A stretch of DNA of 64,000 nucleotides from Streptomyces sp. KL109B (lineage in GTDB: Bacteria > Actinomycetota > Actinomycetes > Streptomycetales > Streptomycetaceae): the NCBI RefSeq assembly GCF_030766935.1, contig NZ_JASERL010000019.1:1-64000 (forward strand). Direction: 5' to 3'. A program made the translations under genes and the position numbers. The notes below the pieces were generated by a model that did not search any database, was not told the origin of the DNA, and saw nothing but the letters and a program-made list of their open reading frames with translations. Positions 8,147 through 16,872 of this stretch are shown piece by piece; positions within the stretch are counted from its first letter, which is position 1, and every line of letters starts with the position of its first letter.

Positions 8147-9284
8147 CGGGGACCTCCATCTCGATCGTGGTGCCCTTGCCGGGCTCCGATTCCACTGTGA
8201 GTCTGCCGCCGACGCCGCTCGACCGGTCGCGCATGGAGACGAGGCCCAGGTGGCGGCCCGCGCTGCGGATCGCCTTCGGGTCGAAGCCCGCCCCGTCGTC
8301 GGTGACGCGCAGGACGGCGCCCTGGCCGCGCTTGTCGAGCGTGACCCGGACCTTCTCGGCCCCGGAGTGCCGCAGCGCGTTGTGCAGCGCCTCTTGGGCG
8401 ACGCGCAGCAGCGCCTCCTCCTGGGCGGCGGGGAGCGCCTTGATGCCGCTGGTGGTGAAGGTGACGTGCGCGGCGTGGGCCCGGTCGAGGACCTGGATCT
8501 GGGTGCGCAGGGTGGCCACCAGGCCGTCCTCGTCGAGGGCGGCGGGGCGCAACTCGACGACGGCGGCGCGCAGTTCGTCGACGGCCTCCGCGGCGAGCTC
8601 CGCGACGTGCCCCAACTCGTCCTTGGCGCGCGCCGGGTCACGGTCCATCAGAGTCGCGGCGGCCTGTGCGGTCAGGCGCAGCGAGAAGAGCTTCTGGCTC
8701 ACCGCGTCGTGCAGTTCGTGGGCGATGCGGGAGCGCTCCTCGGCGATGGTGAGCTCGCGACTGCGCTCGTACAGGCGGGCGTTGGTGAGGGCGATGGCGG
8801 CGTGCTGGGCGAGGATGCCGAGCAGTTCCTCGTCGTCCTGGGTGAAGCCGCAACCGCCTTGTGGCTTCGGGCAGTTCTTGTTGGCGAGGAAGAGGGCGCC
8901 GATGGTCTCCTCGCCGTCCTTGATGGGCAGGCCGAGGAAGTCCGACATGTCCGGGTGGGCGGAGGGCCAGCCCTCGAAGCGGGGGTCCTCCCGGACGTCG
9001 GCGAGGCGCTCGGTCTTCGCGTCGCGGAGCATCGCGGCGAGGATGCCGTGCTGGCGCGGCAGCGGGCCGATGGCCTTCCACTGCTCCTCGCTGACGCCGT
9101 CGACGACGAACTGGGCGAAGCCCCCGTGGTCGTCGGGCACGCCGAGCGCCGCGTACTCGGCGTCGAGCAGCTCGCGGGCCGAGGCGACGATCGTCTTGAG
9201 GACGTCGCGCACCTCGAGGTGCCTGCTCATGGCCAGGAGCGCGGCGCTCACCGCGGCCAGGCCGGTCCGTGGACGGTGACTCAT
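8139..9284 (-). CDS. GAF-domain sensor histidine kinase (HisKA_3, DevS-like)
   Basis: The 381-residue soluble kinase has one GAF domain (about 20-170), a HisKA_3 dimerisation domain with the phospho-acceptor motif IAHELHD (about 188-193) and a HATPase_c domain (about 285-380; N box HNALRH, G1 DDGAGF). No membrane helix is present. The GAF sequence resembles that of mycobacterial DevS/DosS: the segment AHPDMSDFLGLP near 109-120 aligns with the DevS segment carrying the haem-ligand histidine, and an insertion NCPKPQGGC adds two cysteines (about 138 and 145). Haem or redox sensing is therefore possible but unproven. The gene is the first of the pair, divergent from the SDR gene at 9480. Confidence 0.9.
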   Translation of the reverse strand: MSHRPRTGLAAVSAALLAMSRHLEVRDVLKTIVASARELLDAEYAALGVPDDHGGFAQFVVDGVSEEQWKAIGPLPRQHGILAAMLRDAKTERLADVREDPRFEGWPSAHPDMSDFLGLPIKDGEETIGALFLANKNCPKPQGGCGFTQDDEELLGILAQHAAIALTNARLYERSRELTIAEERSRIAHELHDAVSQKLFSLRLTAQAAATLMDRDPARAKDELGHVAELAAEAVDELRAAVVELRPAALDEDGLVATLRTQIQVLDRAHAAHVTFTTSGIKALPAAQEEALLRVAQEALHNALRHSGAEKVRVTLDKRGQGAVLRVTDDGAGFDPKAIRSAGRHLGLVSMRDRSSGVGGRLTVESEPGKGTTIEMEVPGG

Positions 9285-9479
9285 GACCTCACCGTACCGG
9301 CGGGGTGTGACAGCCGGATCGGACCGCGGGAGCCGTTCGCCTAGGTCGGTCGGCGTAGGGCGAAGGGCCTTGCCTTGTTGCTGCTCGCGGACGAGGTGCG
9401 GGGCGGGGCCGGGTTCCTACGTTGAGGGCACGACGCACAACGGATGACGTACTCGGACGTAATCAAGGGGACGGTTGTC

Positions 9480-10175
9480 ATGACGGTAGCGATCATCACG
9501 GGGGCCTCGCGGGGGTTCGGCAGGGCGCTGGCCGCGGCGCTGGCCGAGCGGGGCTGGGATCTGGTGCTCGACGCGCGCAAGGCCGGGCCGCTGGAGACGG
9601 TGGCGCAGGAGCTGCGCAAGCACGGTGGGGCGGTGACGGCCGTGCCGGGGGATGTCGCGGACGGCGGGCATCGGGTGCAACTGATCGCGGCGGCCCGGGA
9701 GTTGGGCGGGCTCGATCTGGTGGTGAACAACGCGAGCGTGCTGGGCGCGGAGCCCTTGGTGCCGCTCGACGCGCACTCGCTCGACGACTTCCGTGCCGCC
9801 CTTGAGGTCAATGTGGTGGCGCCGCTTGGCCTGCTCCAGGAGGCGTTGCCGCTGCTGCGTGCGGCGCCGGCCGGTGCGGTGATCAGCATGAGTTCGGACG
9901 CGGCCACGGAGGCGTACGCCACCTGGGGCGGCTACGGGGCGACGAAAGCTGCGCTCGACCATCTGTCGGCGGTGCTCGCTGTGGAGGAGCCGGGGTTGCG
10001 GGTGTGGGCGGTCGATCCGGGCGGGATGCGCACGGACATGCTGGCGGCGGCCGAGCCGGACGAGGATCTCAGCGAGGTGCCGCGTCCCGAGGACGTGGTC
10101 CCTGCCTTCCTGGACCTGCTGGAGCGGCGGCCCGCGAGCGGGCGCTACTCGGCTCCGTCCCTCCTGGAGGCGTGA
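9480..10175 (+). CDS. SDR family NAD(P)-dependent oxidoreductase
   Basis: This is a 231-residue classical short-chain dehydrogenase with the cofactor motif TGASRGFG (8-15), NNAS, a catalytic Ser in SMSSD and the YGATK pair. Substrate is unknown. ATG 9480 is chosen because an AAGGGG stretch lies about 11 nt upstream and the Rossmann strand begins at once. Its stop codon shares one base with the start of the queA-like gene (TGATG), so the two are translationally coupled. Confidence 0.85.
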   Translation: MTVAIITGASRGFGRALAAALAERGWDLVLDARKAGPLETVAQELRKHGGAVTAVPGDVADGGHRVQLIAAARELGGLDLVVNNASVLGAEPLVPLDAHSLDDFRAALEVNVVAPLGLLQEALPLLRAAPAGAVISMSSDAATEAYATWGGYGATKAALDHLSAVLAVEEPGLRVWAVDPGGMRTDMLAAAEPDEDLSEVPRPEDVVPAFLDLLERRPASGRYSAPSLLEA

Positions 10176-11257
10176 TGACGGTGGCGCTGCGGGTACCGGA
10201 GGAGCTGTCGGCGCGGGTCCCGGCGGAGGAGCGGGGGCCGGGCCGGGACAGAGCGTCCGTGCGCCTCCTGGTGTCGCACGGCACCGAGGTCGCGCACCAC
10301 CGCTTCACCGAGCTGCCGTCCGTGCTGCGGGCCGGGGATCTGCTCGTCGTCAATACGTCTCCTACGTTGGCGGCCGCCGTGGACGGGACGCTCGGCCACG
10401 CGCGCGTGGTCGTGCATGTGTCGACGCGCGGCGACGACGGGCGCTGGGCGGTGGAGCTGCGGGAGCCGGACGGGAGGGGCACGACGCGGCCGCGCGCCGG
10501 GGGCCCTGCGGGGTCGGTGGTCGTCCTCCCCGGCGGCGTACGCCTCGTATATGAGGAGCCGCTGGTGGCCGGGGGCGAGCGGCTGTGGTGGGTGCGGGCG
10601 AGCGGGGACCTGGCCGCGGTGCTCGGGCGGTACGGGCGGGCGATCCGCTACGCCTATACGGAGCGGGATCAGCCGCTGGCCGCCTACCAGACCGTGTTCG
10701 CGCTGCCGTACGCCGACGGGGCGGGCAGTGCCGAGATGCCGAGTGCGGCGCGGCCCTTCACGGAGGCGGTGGTGTCGCGGCTGGTGAGCCGGGGTGTGCA
10801 GTTCGCGCCGATCACGCTGCATACGGGGGTGGCGTCCGCGGAGTCGCACGAGCCTCCTTATGCGGAGCGTTTCGAGGTGCCCGAGGCGTCGGCCCGGCTG
10901 ATCAATGCCGCGCGGGCCGCCGGGCAGAACGTGATCGCGGTGGGGACGACCGCCGTACGGGCCGTGGAGTCCGCCGTCGGGGTCGACGGGGTCGTGCGAG
11001 CGGCGCGCGGCTGGACGGAGCTCGTCGTGACGCCGGAGCGCGGGGTGCGGGTGGTGGACGGGCTGCTCACCGGGCTGCACGAGCCGGAGGCCTCGCATCT
11101 GCTGATGCTGGAGGCGGTGGCGGGGCGGGCCGCGGTGGACCGCGCGTACGAGGCGGCGCTGCGGGGGCGCTACCTGTGGCACGAGTTCGGGGACGTGCAC
11201 CTCATCCTCCCGGAGGAGAGGCCTCACGCAACGCATTGCAATGGCAACTGCGCGTGA
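10175..11257 (+). CDS. QueA-like S-adenosylmethionine:tRNA ribosyltransferase-isomerase
   Basis: The 360-residue protein matches the QueA family, which transfers and isomerises the ribosyl moiety of SAM onto 7-aminomethyl-7-deazaguanine in tRNA to make epoxyqueuosine. Family landmarks are DLLVVNTSPTLAA near the N-terminus, the FAPITLHTGVAS motif and PYAERFEVPE, then VIAVGTTAVRAVES and GLLTGLHEPEASHLLMLEA. The C-terminus has an unusual HCNGNC tail. It is coupled to an SDR gene. No other queuosine gene is in the window, and Streptomyces is not known to me to make queuosine, so the real substrate may differ. Confidence 0.75.
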   Translation: MTVALRVPEELSARVPAEERGPGRDRASVRLLVSHGTEVAHHRFTELPSVLRAGDLLVVNTSPTLAAAVDGTLGHARVVVHVSTRGDDGRWAVELREPDGRGTTRPRAGGPAGSVVVLPGGVRLVYEEPLVAGGERLWWVRASGDLAAVLGRYGRAIRYAYTERDQPLAAYQTVFALPYADGAGSAEMPSAARPFTEAVVSRLVSRGVQFAPITLHTGVASAESHEPPYAERFEVPEASARLINAARAAGQNVIAVGTTAVRAVESAVGVDGVVRAARGWTELVVTPERGVRVVDGLLTGLHEPEASHLLMLEAVAGRAAVDRAYEAALRGRYLWHEFGDVHLILPEERPHATHCNGNCA

Positions 11258-11330
11258 GTTCGGGAGGGGGTGGTTGTGACGCCGCGCATAGGGCCCACGT
11301 CACGTACGAACGTCCCTAGTGGATAAGTAA

Positions 11331-11344
11331 GGGACTTAAGTCCC
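11331..11344. promoter_or_regulatory. DosR/DevR-like palindromic box
   Basis: The 14-bp palindrome GGGACTTAAGTCCC matches the core of the mycobacterial DosR/DevR box (GGGACTWWAGTCCC) at every position. A further GTCCCT at 11312-11317 makes an inverted pair with AGGGAC at 11330-11335. It lies 234 bp upstream of the SLT gene and 74 bp after the queA-like stop. The match is direct; binding by a Streptomyces DevR/OsdR-type regulator is inferred. Confidence 0.55.
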
Positions 11345-11355
11345 GAGGCCGTGCG

Positions 11356-11392
11356 GGGACAGGAAGTCGGACATCGGCTTCCTGTCCCTTTT
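11356..11392 (+). terminator. intrinsic terminator after the queA-like gene
   Basis: Perfect 11-bp arms (11356-11366 and 11378-11388) with an 11-nt loop are followed by TTTT. It closes the SDR-queA transcript. The remaining 185 bp to the SLT gene contain another C/G-rich hairpin around 11490-11510 but no open frame. Confidence 0.85.
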
Positions 11393-11577
11393 CGTACACC
11401 CCCGGTCCACTACCCGGCTTCGTACGTCACACCTTTGCCTCGGCATTTTGCGGCCGCTAAGAATGTCCAGCGTTGCTCGGCGCCGCGGGGGCCTACCCCC
11501 GGCGTTCGTGTCCTAAACACGACGATCCGATCCCCCGGGTCTCCGAGTGGCTTCCGTTCTTAGAGAGGTCCCATCTC

Positions 11578-12330
11578 ATGTCCAAGCACGCCAACGCCGG
11601 CCATAGTCAGCTGACCCGCACCCACAAGTTCTCGCTCGGTGGTGTCGCGGTCCTCGGTGCCGCCGCCCTCGCGGTGACGCTGGTGCCGGGTCACGACACC
11701 GAGGCCACCGCCAAGGACGCGACGGTCGCCGCCGCTCCGGTCGCGTTCACCACGGACGCCGGCGCGAAGCAGATCTCGGACGTGCACTCCAGCGTCGCCG
11801 ACCAGACCGCCGCCGCCCAGAAGGACGCCAAGGAAGAGGCCGCCAAGAAGGCCGCCGAGGCGAAGAAGAAGGCGGAGGAGAAGAAGGAGGCCGAGGCGAA
11901 GGCCAAGGCCGAGGCGAAGGAGAAGGCGGAGGCCGCCGCCAAGGCCGCCGCCGCGAAGAAGGCCGCTGCCGAGAAGGCCGCCAAGGCCGCCGCCGCCAAG
12001 CCGACCTACGCCAACAACCTGGACGGCTGGATCAAGGAATCCCTCGCCATCATGAAGGAGAAGGGCATTCCGGGTTCGTACGACGGCCTGCACCGCAACA
12101 TCATGCGTGAGTCGGGCGGCGACCCGAACGCGCAGAACAACACGGACGTCAACGCCCAGAACGGCACGCCGTCCAAGGGTCTGCTCCAGGTCATCCAGCC
12201 GACCTTCGACACGTACCACGTCGACGGCACGGCCAACAGCCTGACCGACCCGGTCGCCAACATCGTGGCCGCGGCGAACTACGCGGCCGACAAGTACGGC
12301 TCCATCGACAACGTGGACAGCGCGTACTGA
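11578..12330 (+). CDS. secreted transglycosylase-like SLT domain protein
   Basis: The 250-residue protein has an N-terminal signal or anchor (hydrophobic residues 19-36), a long Ala/Lys/Glu coiled coil (about 75-141) that probably spans the cell wall, and a C-terminal lytic-transglycosylase-like SLT domain (about 147-250). The catalytic glutamate is likely E178 in MRESGGDP, followed by SKGLLQVIQPTF and a Tyr-rich end. It should cleave peptidoglycan glycan strands outside the cell. The gene has a long 320-bp upstream region with its own regulatory signals. The start ATG 11578 has GAGAGG 9 nt upstream. Confidence 0.85.
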   Translation: MSKHANAGHSQLTRTHKFSLGGVAVLGAAALAVTLVPGHDTEATAKDATVAAAPVAFTTDAGAKQISDVHSSVADQTAAAQKDAKEEAAKKAAEAKKKAEEKKEAEAKAKAEAKEKAEAAAKAAAAKKAAAEKAAKAAAAKPTYANNLDGWIKESLAIMKEKGIPGSYDGLHRNIMRESGGDPNAQNNTDVNAQNGTPSKGLLQVIQPTFDTYHVDGTANSLTDPVANIVAAANYAADKYGSIDNVDSAY

Positions 12331-12378
12331 TGCCTGTAGCTGGGACCTCCAGGTCCGGCACTCGCTGAACCCCCACGG

Positions 12379-12415
12379 CACGAAGGGCGGCACCCATTGG
12401 GTGCCGCCCTTCGTG
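12379..12415. terminator. bidirectional hairpin terminator
   Basis: Perfect 15-bp arms at 12379-12393 and 12401-12415 lie between the convergent SLT and FHA-ABC genes. Confidence 0.85.
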
Positions 12416-12433
12416 TGTCCCGTAGGAGGTCGG

Positions 12434-14968
12434 TTACTTGCGCATGACCTCGGGCTCGTGGCGGCGCAGCAGGCGCGCGACGGCGAAGCCGCAGACGATG
12501 CCGAGGACGATCAGGACCGTCAGGTTGATGCCCCACTGGGCGACCGAGTGCTCCCACAGCGGGTCGAGGTCGTTCGGCTTCTTCGGGTCCCACGGCGGCA
12601 TCAGGTGGCCGAGGTCCAGGGTGGCGCCGGCGGCGCCCACCGCCCAGCGGGACGGCATAAGCCAGGCGAACTGTTCGAGGCCCACGGTGCCGTAGATCTG
12701 GAAGAGCACGCCGGTGAACACGACCTGGACGATCGCGAACATGACGAGCAGCGGCATCGTCTTCTCGGAGGTCTTCACCAGCGAGGAGATGACGAGGCCG
12801 AACATCATCGACGTAAAGCCGAGCGCGATGATCGAGACGCACAGTTCGGCGGCCGGCGGCAGGACCAGGCCCTCCTTCGGCAGCTCGCGCGGGGCGAAGC
12901 CGATGGCGCAGATGATGACGCCCTGGAACGCGGTGATCACGCCGAGCACGATGACCTTGGACATCAGATACGCGGAGCGGGACAGGCCGGTGGCCCGTTC
13001 TCGCTCGTAGATGACCCGCTCCTTGATCAACTCGCGTACGGAGTTGGCCGCGGCGGAGAAGCACATGCCGACCGCGATGATCAGCATGATGGTGCCCGCG
13101 TCCCCGTTGAACTTGGCCGGTGGCTTGGGCGGGCCGAGGCCGAAGTCGGCCGGGATGACCACCGAGACGATGCCGAGGACGGCCGGCAGTATCACCATGA
13201 GGCCGAGGAAGCCGCGGTCGGAGGCGATCACCGAGCAGTAGCGGCGGATCAGCGTGAACAGCTGGGAGCCCCAGGGCTGCGTCTTGGGCGCCTTGATCGC
13301 GGCGGGCGGCGGCACCTGGATCGACTGCGCGGCGACGGCGTCGATGTCGGCCGCGTACATCTGGTAGTGCTGCGAGCCCTTCCAGCGGCCCGCCCAGTCG
13401 TAGTCGCGGTAGTTCTCGAACGCCGAGAACACGTCGGCCCACGTCGTGTAGCCGAAGAAGTTGAGGGCCTCCTCAGGCGGGCCGAAGTAGGCGACGGCGC
13501 CGCCCGGGGCCATCACCAACAGCTTGTCGCAGAGCGCCAGTTCCGCCACGGAGTGGGTGACGACGAGGACCGTGCGGCCGTCGTCGGACAGTCCGCGCAG
13601 GAGCTGCATGACGTCGCGGTCCATGCCCGGGTCGAGGCCGGAGGTCGGCTCGTCGAGGAAGATCAGCGACGGCTTGGTGAGCAGTTCGAGGGCCACGGAC
13701 ACGCGCTTGCGCTGGCCACCGGAGAGGGAGGTGACCTTCTTCTCCTTGTGGATGTCCAGCTTCAGCTCGCGCAGCACCTCGTCGATGCGCTGCTGGCGCT
13801 CCTGCTCGCTGGTGTCCGCGGGGAAGCGGAGCTTGGCGGCGTATTTGAGGGCCTTCTTTACGGTGAGTTCCTTGTGCAGGATGTCGTCCTGCGGGACCAG
13901 ACCGATGCGCTGGCGCAGCTCGGCGAACTGCTTGTAGAGGTTCCGGTTGTCGTAGAGGACGTCGCCCTCGTCGGCGGGGCGGTAGCCGGTGAGCGCCTTG
14001 AGCAGCGTCGACTTCCCGGAGCCCGACGGGCCGATGACGGCGATCAGCGACTTCTCGGGGACGCCGAAGGAGACGTCCTTGAGGATCTGCTTGCCGCCGT
14101 CGACGGTGACCGTCAGATGGCGCGCAGAGAAGGAGACGTCACCGGTGTCGACGAACTCCTCGAGCCGGTCGCCGACCAGGCGGAACGTGGAGTGGCCCAC
14201 GCCCACGATGTCGGTGGGGCCGAGCAGCGCCGTGCCGCCCTTGGGGATCGGCTGGCCGTTGACGTACGTGCCGTTGTGCGAGCCGAGGTCGTGGATCTCG
14301 AAGCGGCCGTCGGGCGACGCGTGGAACTCGGCGTGCAGCCGCGAGACCTGGAGGTCGGAGACGACCAGCTCGTTCTCCAGGGAGCGGCCGATGCGCATGA
14401 CGCGGCCGAGCGCCAGCTGGTGGAACGTGGTGGGGCTGCGGTCGCCGTAGACCGGCGGCGCCCCCGCGACTCCGCCGGCGCCCTGCTGCCGCGGCACCTG
14501 CTGCGCCTGCGGCTGCTGCTGCCACTGTTGCGGTGCCTGCTGTTGCCGCGGCGCCTGCTGGGACCAGCTGGGCTGCGCCTGGTACTGCTGGGGCGGCGGC
14601 TGTTGCGCGAGGCCGGCGGCCTGCTGCTGCGCCTGGTGCGGCGAGGCCACGGCGGCGGCGCGGGCGCTGCCCTGTGCGTTGAGCCGCGGGCCGTCGGTGG
14701 AGTTTCCGAGGTGCACGGACGAGCCGGGGCCGATCTCCATCTGGTGGATCCGGTGCCCCTGCACAAAGGTGCCGTTGGTGGAGCCGTGGTCCTCGATGAC
14801 CCAACTGCGGCCGCCCCAGCTGATCGTGGCGTGACGCCAGGACACCCTGGCGTCGTCGAGCACGATGTCGCCCTGCGGATCGCGTCCCAGGGTGTACGGC
14901 CTGGACGGGTCGAGCGTCCAGGTCCTTCCATTCAATTCCAGTACGAGTTCAGGCACTCCATGCCCCAC
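12434..14968 (-). CDS. double-FHA ABC transporter, fused ATPase and permease
   Basis: The 844-residue fusion has, in order: a first FHA domain (about 5-80, LGRDPQGDIVLDD and SWRHA, GSTNGTFV), a Gln/Pro/Ala-rich linker (about 105-165), a second FHA domain (about 170-260, IGRSLENELVVSD, SRLHAEF, GSHNGTYV), an ABC ATPase (Walker A GPSGSGKST, signature LSGGQRKRVS, Walker B LIFLDEPTSGLD) and a six-helix ABC2-type permease in the last 260 residues. FHA domains bind phosphothreonine, so regulation by Ser/Thr kinases is expected. Start GTG 14968 follows GGGGGAC by 7 nt. The layout resembles mycobacterial Rv1747. Export substrate is unknown. It is divergent from the streptophobe-like gene. Confidence 0.9.
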   Translation of the reverse strand: MGHGVPELVLELNGRTWTLDPSRPYTLGRDPQGDIVLDDARVSWRHATISWGGRSWVIEDHGSTNGTFVQGHRIHQMEIGPGSSVHLGNSTDGPRLNAQGSARAAAVASPHQAQQQAAGLAQQPPPQQYQAQPSWSQQAPRQQQAPQQWQQQPQAQQVPRQQGAGGVAGAPPVYGDRSPTTFHQLALGRVMRIGRSLENELVVSDLQVSRLHAEFHASPDGRFEIHDLGSHNGTYVNGQPIPKGGTALLGPTDIVGVGHSTFRLVGDRLEEFVDTGDVSFSARHLTVTVDGGKQILKDVSFGVPEKSLIAVIGPSGSGKSTLLKALTGYRPADEGDVLYDNRNLYKQFAELRQRIGLVPQDDILHKELTVKKALKYAAKLRFPADTSEQERQQRIDEVLRELKLDIHKEKKVTSLSGGQRKRVSVALELLTKPSLIFLDEPTSGLDPGMDRDVMQLLRGLSDDGRTVLVVTHSVAELALCDKLLVMAPGGAVAYFGPPEEALNFFGYTTWADVFSAFENYRDYDWAGRWKGSQHYQMYAADIDAVAAQSIQVPPPAAIKAPKTQPWGSQLFTLIRRYCSVIASDRGFLGLMVILPAVLGIVSVVIPADFGLGPPKPPAKFNGDAGTIMLIIAVGMCFSAAANSVRELIKERVIYERERATGLSRSAYLMSKVIVLGVITAFQGVIICAIGFAPRELPKEGLVLPPAAELCVSIIALGFTSMMFGLVISSLVKTSEKTMPLLVMFAIVQVVFTGVLFQIYGTVGLEQFAWLMPSRWAVGAAGATLDLGHLMPPWDPKKPNDLDPLWEHSVAQWGINLTVLIVLGIVCGFAVARLLRRHEPEVMRK

Positions 14969-15194
14969 TGAGTTGTCCCCCGAGTTGTGCCCCCGTCATG
15001 GGGAGTCTAGGGATGTCGAACATCGTGAGGAACTATTTCAGGAAGCCCTCCGTGACCGAAAGGCGGGCCTTGCGCCGATCCCCGCCGGGACTCTCGTATT
15101 CCCCTTCGCACCCGCCCCGTTGACGCCGTAGATGCGGCCCCGGAGAGTGGTGAAGTCCCCTAAGGGGCAGGGCGGGTGGATCGGGGGGTCCTTG

Positions 15195-16850
15195 ATGTCC
15201 GTGACGGCGAGCGGCCACGAGACCGAGTCACGCGCGCGATTGCCCGTGGGCGATCTGCTGCTGTCCGCCGTCGCCGCGGTGAGCTGGGCGTTCATCGCGA
15301 TGGCCGGAGTCGCGGCGCTCGGCCTGCACTTGCTGGAGGCCGACACGGTGGCCTCGCTCGGCCCGATGACGGCGGCCGTGGTGGCGCTCGGGGCGGGCGG
15401 GCGCGTGACGCCGTCCGGGGACGTGTCGGCCTTCGGCCTCAAGGGCGCGCAGGCGGACACCTCGATCGACGTGTGGCCGCTGGGCGTCGGCCTGGTGGGG
15501 GCGCTCGTGCTGGGCTGGTTCTTCCTACGTTCCCTGCGGGCGGCGGGCGTTGAGGTGGCGCCCCGCGAACTCCTCGCGCGCGCGGGCGCCGTGGTGGCGC
15601 TGTTCGTGGCGATGATGGGCGGCCTCGCGTGGGCGGGGCACGACGTCATCACGCTCAACGGTTCGCAGTTGGGGCTCGACGAGATTCCGGGCGCCGGGAA
15701 GGGGATTCCGGAGGGCATCGCGGACAAACTGCCGGGCGGGATCGGCGGGTTGCTGCCGGATCGGCTCAGCGACCTGGTCAAGGCGAAGGCGGACGTCGGG
15801 TTCACCGTGGAGACGGTGCCCTCGCTGCTGGGCGGTGCGGGGTTCGTGGTGGGGGTGCTGGTGATCGCGCTGCTCGCGTCGCGGCGGAGTCCGCTGCCGC
15901 GGGCGCTCGCGCCGCTGCACCGGATCGTGCGGCCCGCCGCGTCGTCGCTGGTGGCGGTGTTGCTGATGGCGGTCGTCGCGGGTCTCGCGGCGGCGGTGTA
16001 CGCGATGGTCGGCGACGACCATCCGAAGCGGATCGCGGGCGCCGCGCTGCTCGGGGCGCCCAACGGGACCTGGCTCGGCATCCCCATCGGCCTCTTCGTG
16101 CCCTGGGACGGCAAGGCCACGGGTGCGCTCGCGAAGCTGCTGCCGGATCCGCTCGACGAGCTGTTGCGGGTGTCGGCCGACGAGCCGGTGACGCTTGGGC
16201 GGCTCGCGGAACTCGACGGCAGGGTGTGGCTGTTGGGGGTCGCGGCGGCCGTGATGATGCTGCTGGCCGGGGTGTTGGCGGCGGCGCGTACGCCGGTGGT
16301 CGGAGGCGTGTGGGGGTTCGCGGGGCGGTGCGGGCTGCGGCTCGGGGGTGTGACGGCGCTGGCGCTGCCGCTGCTTGTGTGGCTGACCGATGTGTCGGCG
16401 GGGGCCTCGCTGTCGGTGCTGGGGTTCGACGCGTTCGGGGCGGGCATCGAGTTGCACGGGCGGGTCGGGATGGCGTTGCTGCTCGGGGTGGCGTGGGGTG
16501 TGGCGGCCGGGGTGCTGGGGGCGCTGTTGGCGTATGGGACGGGGGCGGCGGGTGGGCGGGTCGCGCCGCTCGCGTTGGCGGGTGCGGGTGCGGGTGCCGG
16601 TGCGGGTGCGGGTGCGGCGCCGGGCGCGCCGGGTGAGGCCGCGGGGCCGTATCGGCCGAGTCAGCCGTATCGGCCGGCCGATCCCGATACGAATCCGTAT
16701 CTGCGGTCGCCGTACGACGGGGCGGCGGGGGCGCCCACGGTGGCGAGTCCCGTGCAACCGCCTCGGCGGCGGCGCCGGTCCGGGGACACGGGGTGGCCTG
16801 CGCCGCCACCGCCTCCGCCGCCGCCGTCTCCGGGGGGCGAGGACCGGTAG
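15195..16850 (+). CDS. streptophobe-like polytopic membrane protein
   Basis: The 551-residue protein is Gly/Ala/Val/Leu-rich with about ten predicted hydrophobic segments between residues 20 and 480, and a Pro/Tyr/Arg-rich cytoplasmic-type tail (about 495-551, ending in a polyproline run). It looks like the Streptomyces-restricted streptophobe family; I recognise it by composition and neighbourhood, not by a catalytic motif. ATG 15195 is chosen behind GGGGGG. It is divergent from the FHA-ABC transporter, and the pairing suggests a shared job at the envelope. The tail is coded by GC-rich simple repeats. Confidence 0.65.
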   Translation: MSVTASGHETESRARLPVGDLLLSAVAAVSWAFIAMAGVAALGLHLLEADTVASLGPMTAAVVALGAGGRVTPSGDVSAFGLKGAQADTSIDVWPLGVGLVGALVLGWFFLRSLRAAGVEVAPRELLARAGAVVALFVAMMGGLAWAGHDVITLNGSQLGLDEIPGAGKGIPEGIADKLPGGIGGLLPDRLSDLVKAKADVGFTVETVPSLLGGAGFVVGVLVIALLASRRSPLPRALAPLHRIVRPAASSLVAVLLMAVVAGLAAAVYAMVGDDHPKRIAGAALLGAPNGTWLGIPIGLFVPWDGKATGALAKLLPDPLDELLRVSADEPVTLGRLAELDGRVWLLGVAAAVMMLLAGVLAAARTPVVGGVWGFAGRCGLRLGGVTALALPLLVWLTDVSAGASLSVLGFDAFGAGIELHGRVGMALLLGVAWGVAAGVLGALLAYGTGAAGGRVAPLALAGAGAGAGAGAGAAPGAPGEAAGPYRPSQPYRPADPDTNPYLRSPYDGAAGAPTVASPVQPPRRRRRSGDTGWPAPPPPPPPPSPGGEDR

Positions 16851-16872
16851 CCGTCACCCGTGCATCGGTCAC

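Noticed and set aside
11393..11577. c-di-AMP (ydaO-type) riboswitch before the SLT gene
   Set aside because: Such riboswitches often precede cell-wall hydrolase genes in Streptomyces, but the conserved GGGGTGAATC-like core was not found.
12401..14971. Open frame of 856 residues antisense to the FHA-ABC gene
   Set aside because: It is a shadow of the GC-rich codon pattern of the real gene; its sequence is low-complexity Arg/Asp/Glu/Val-rich text with no domain.
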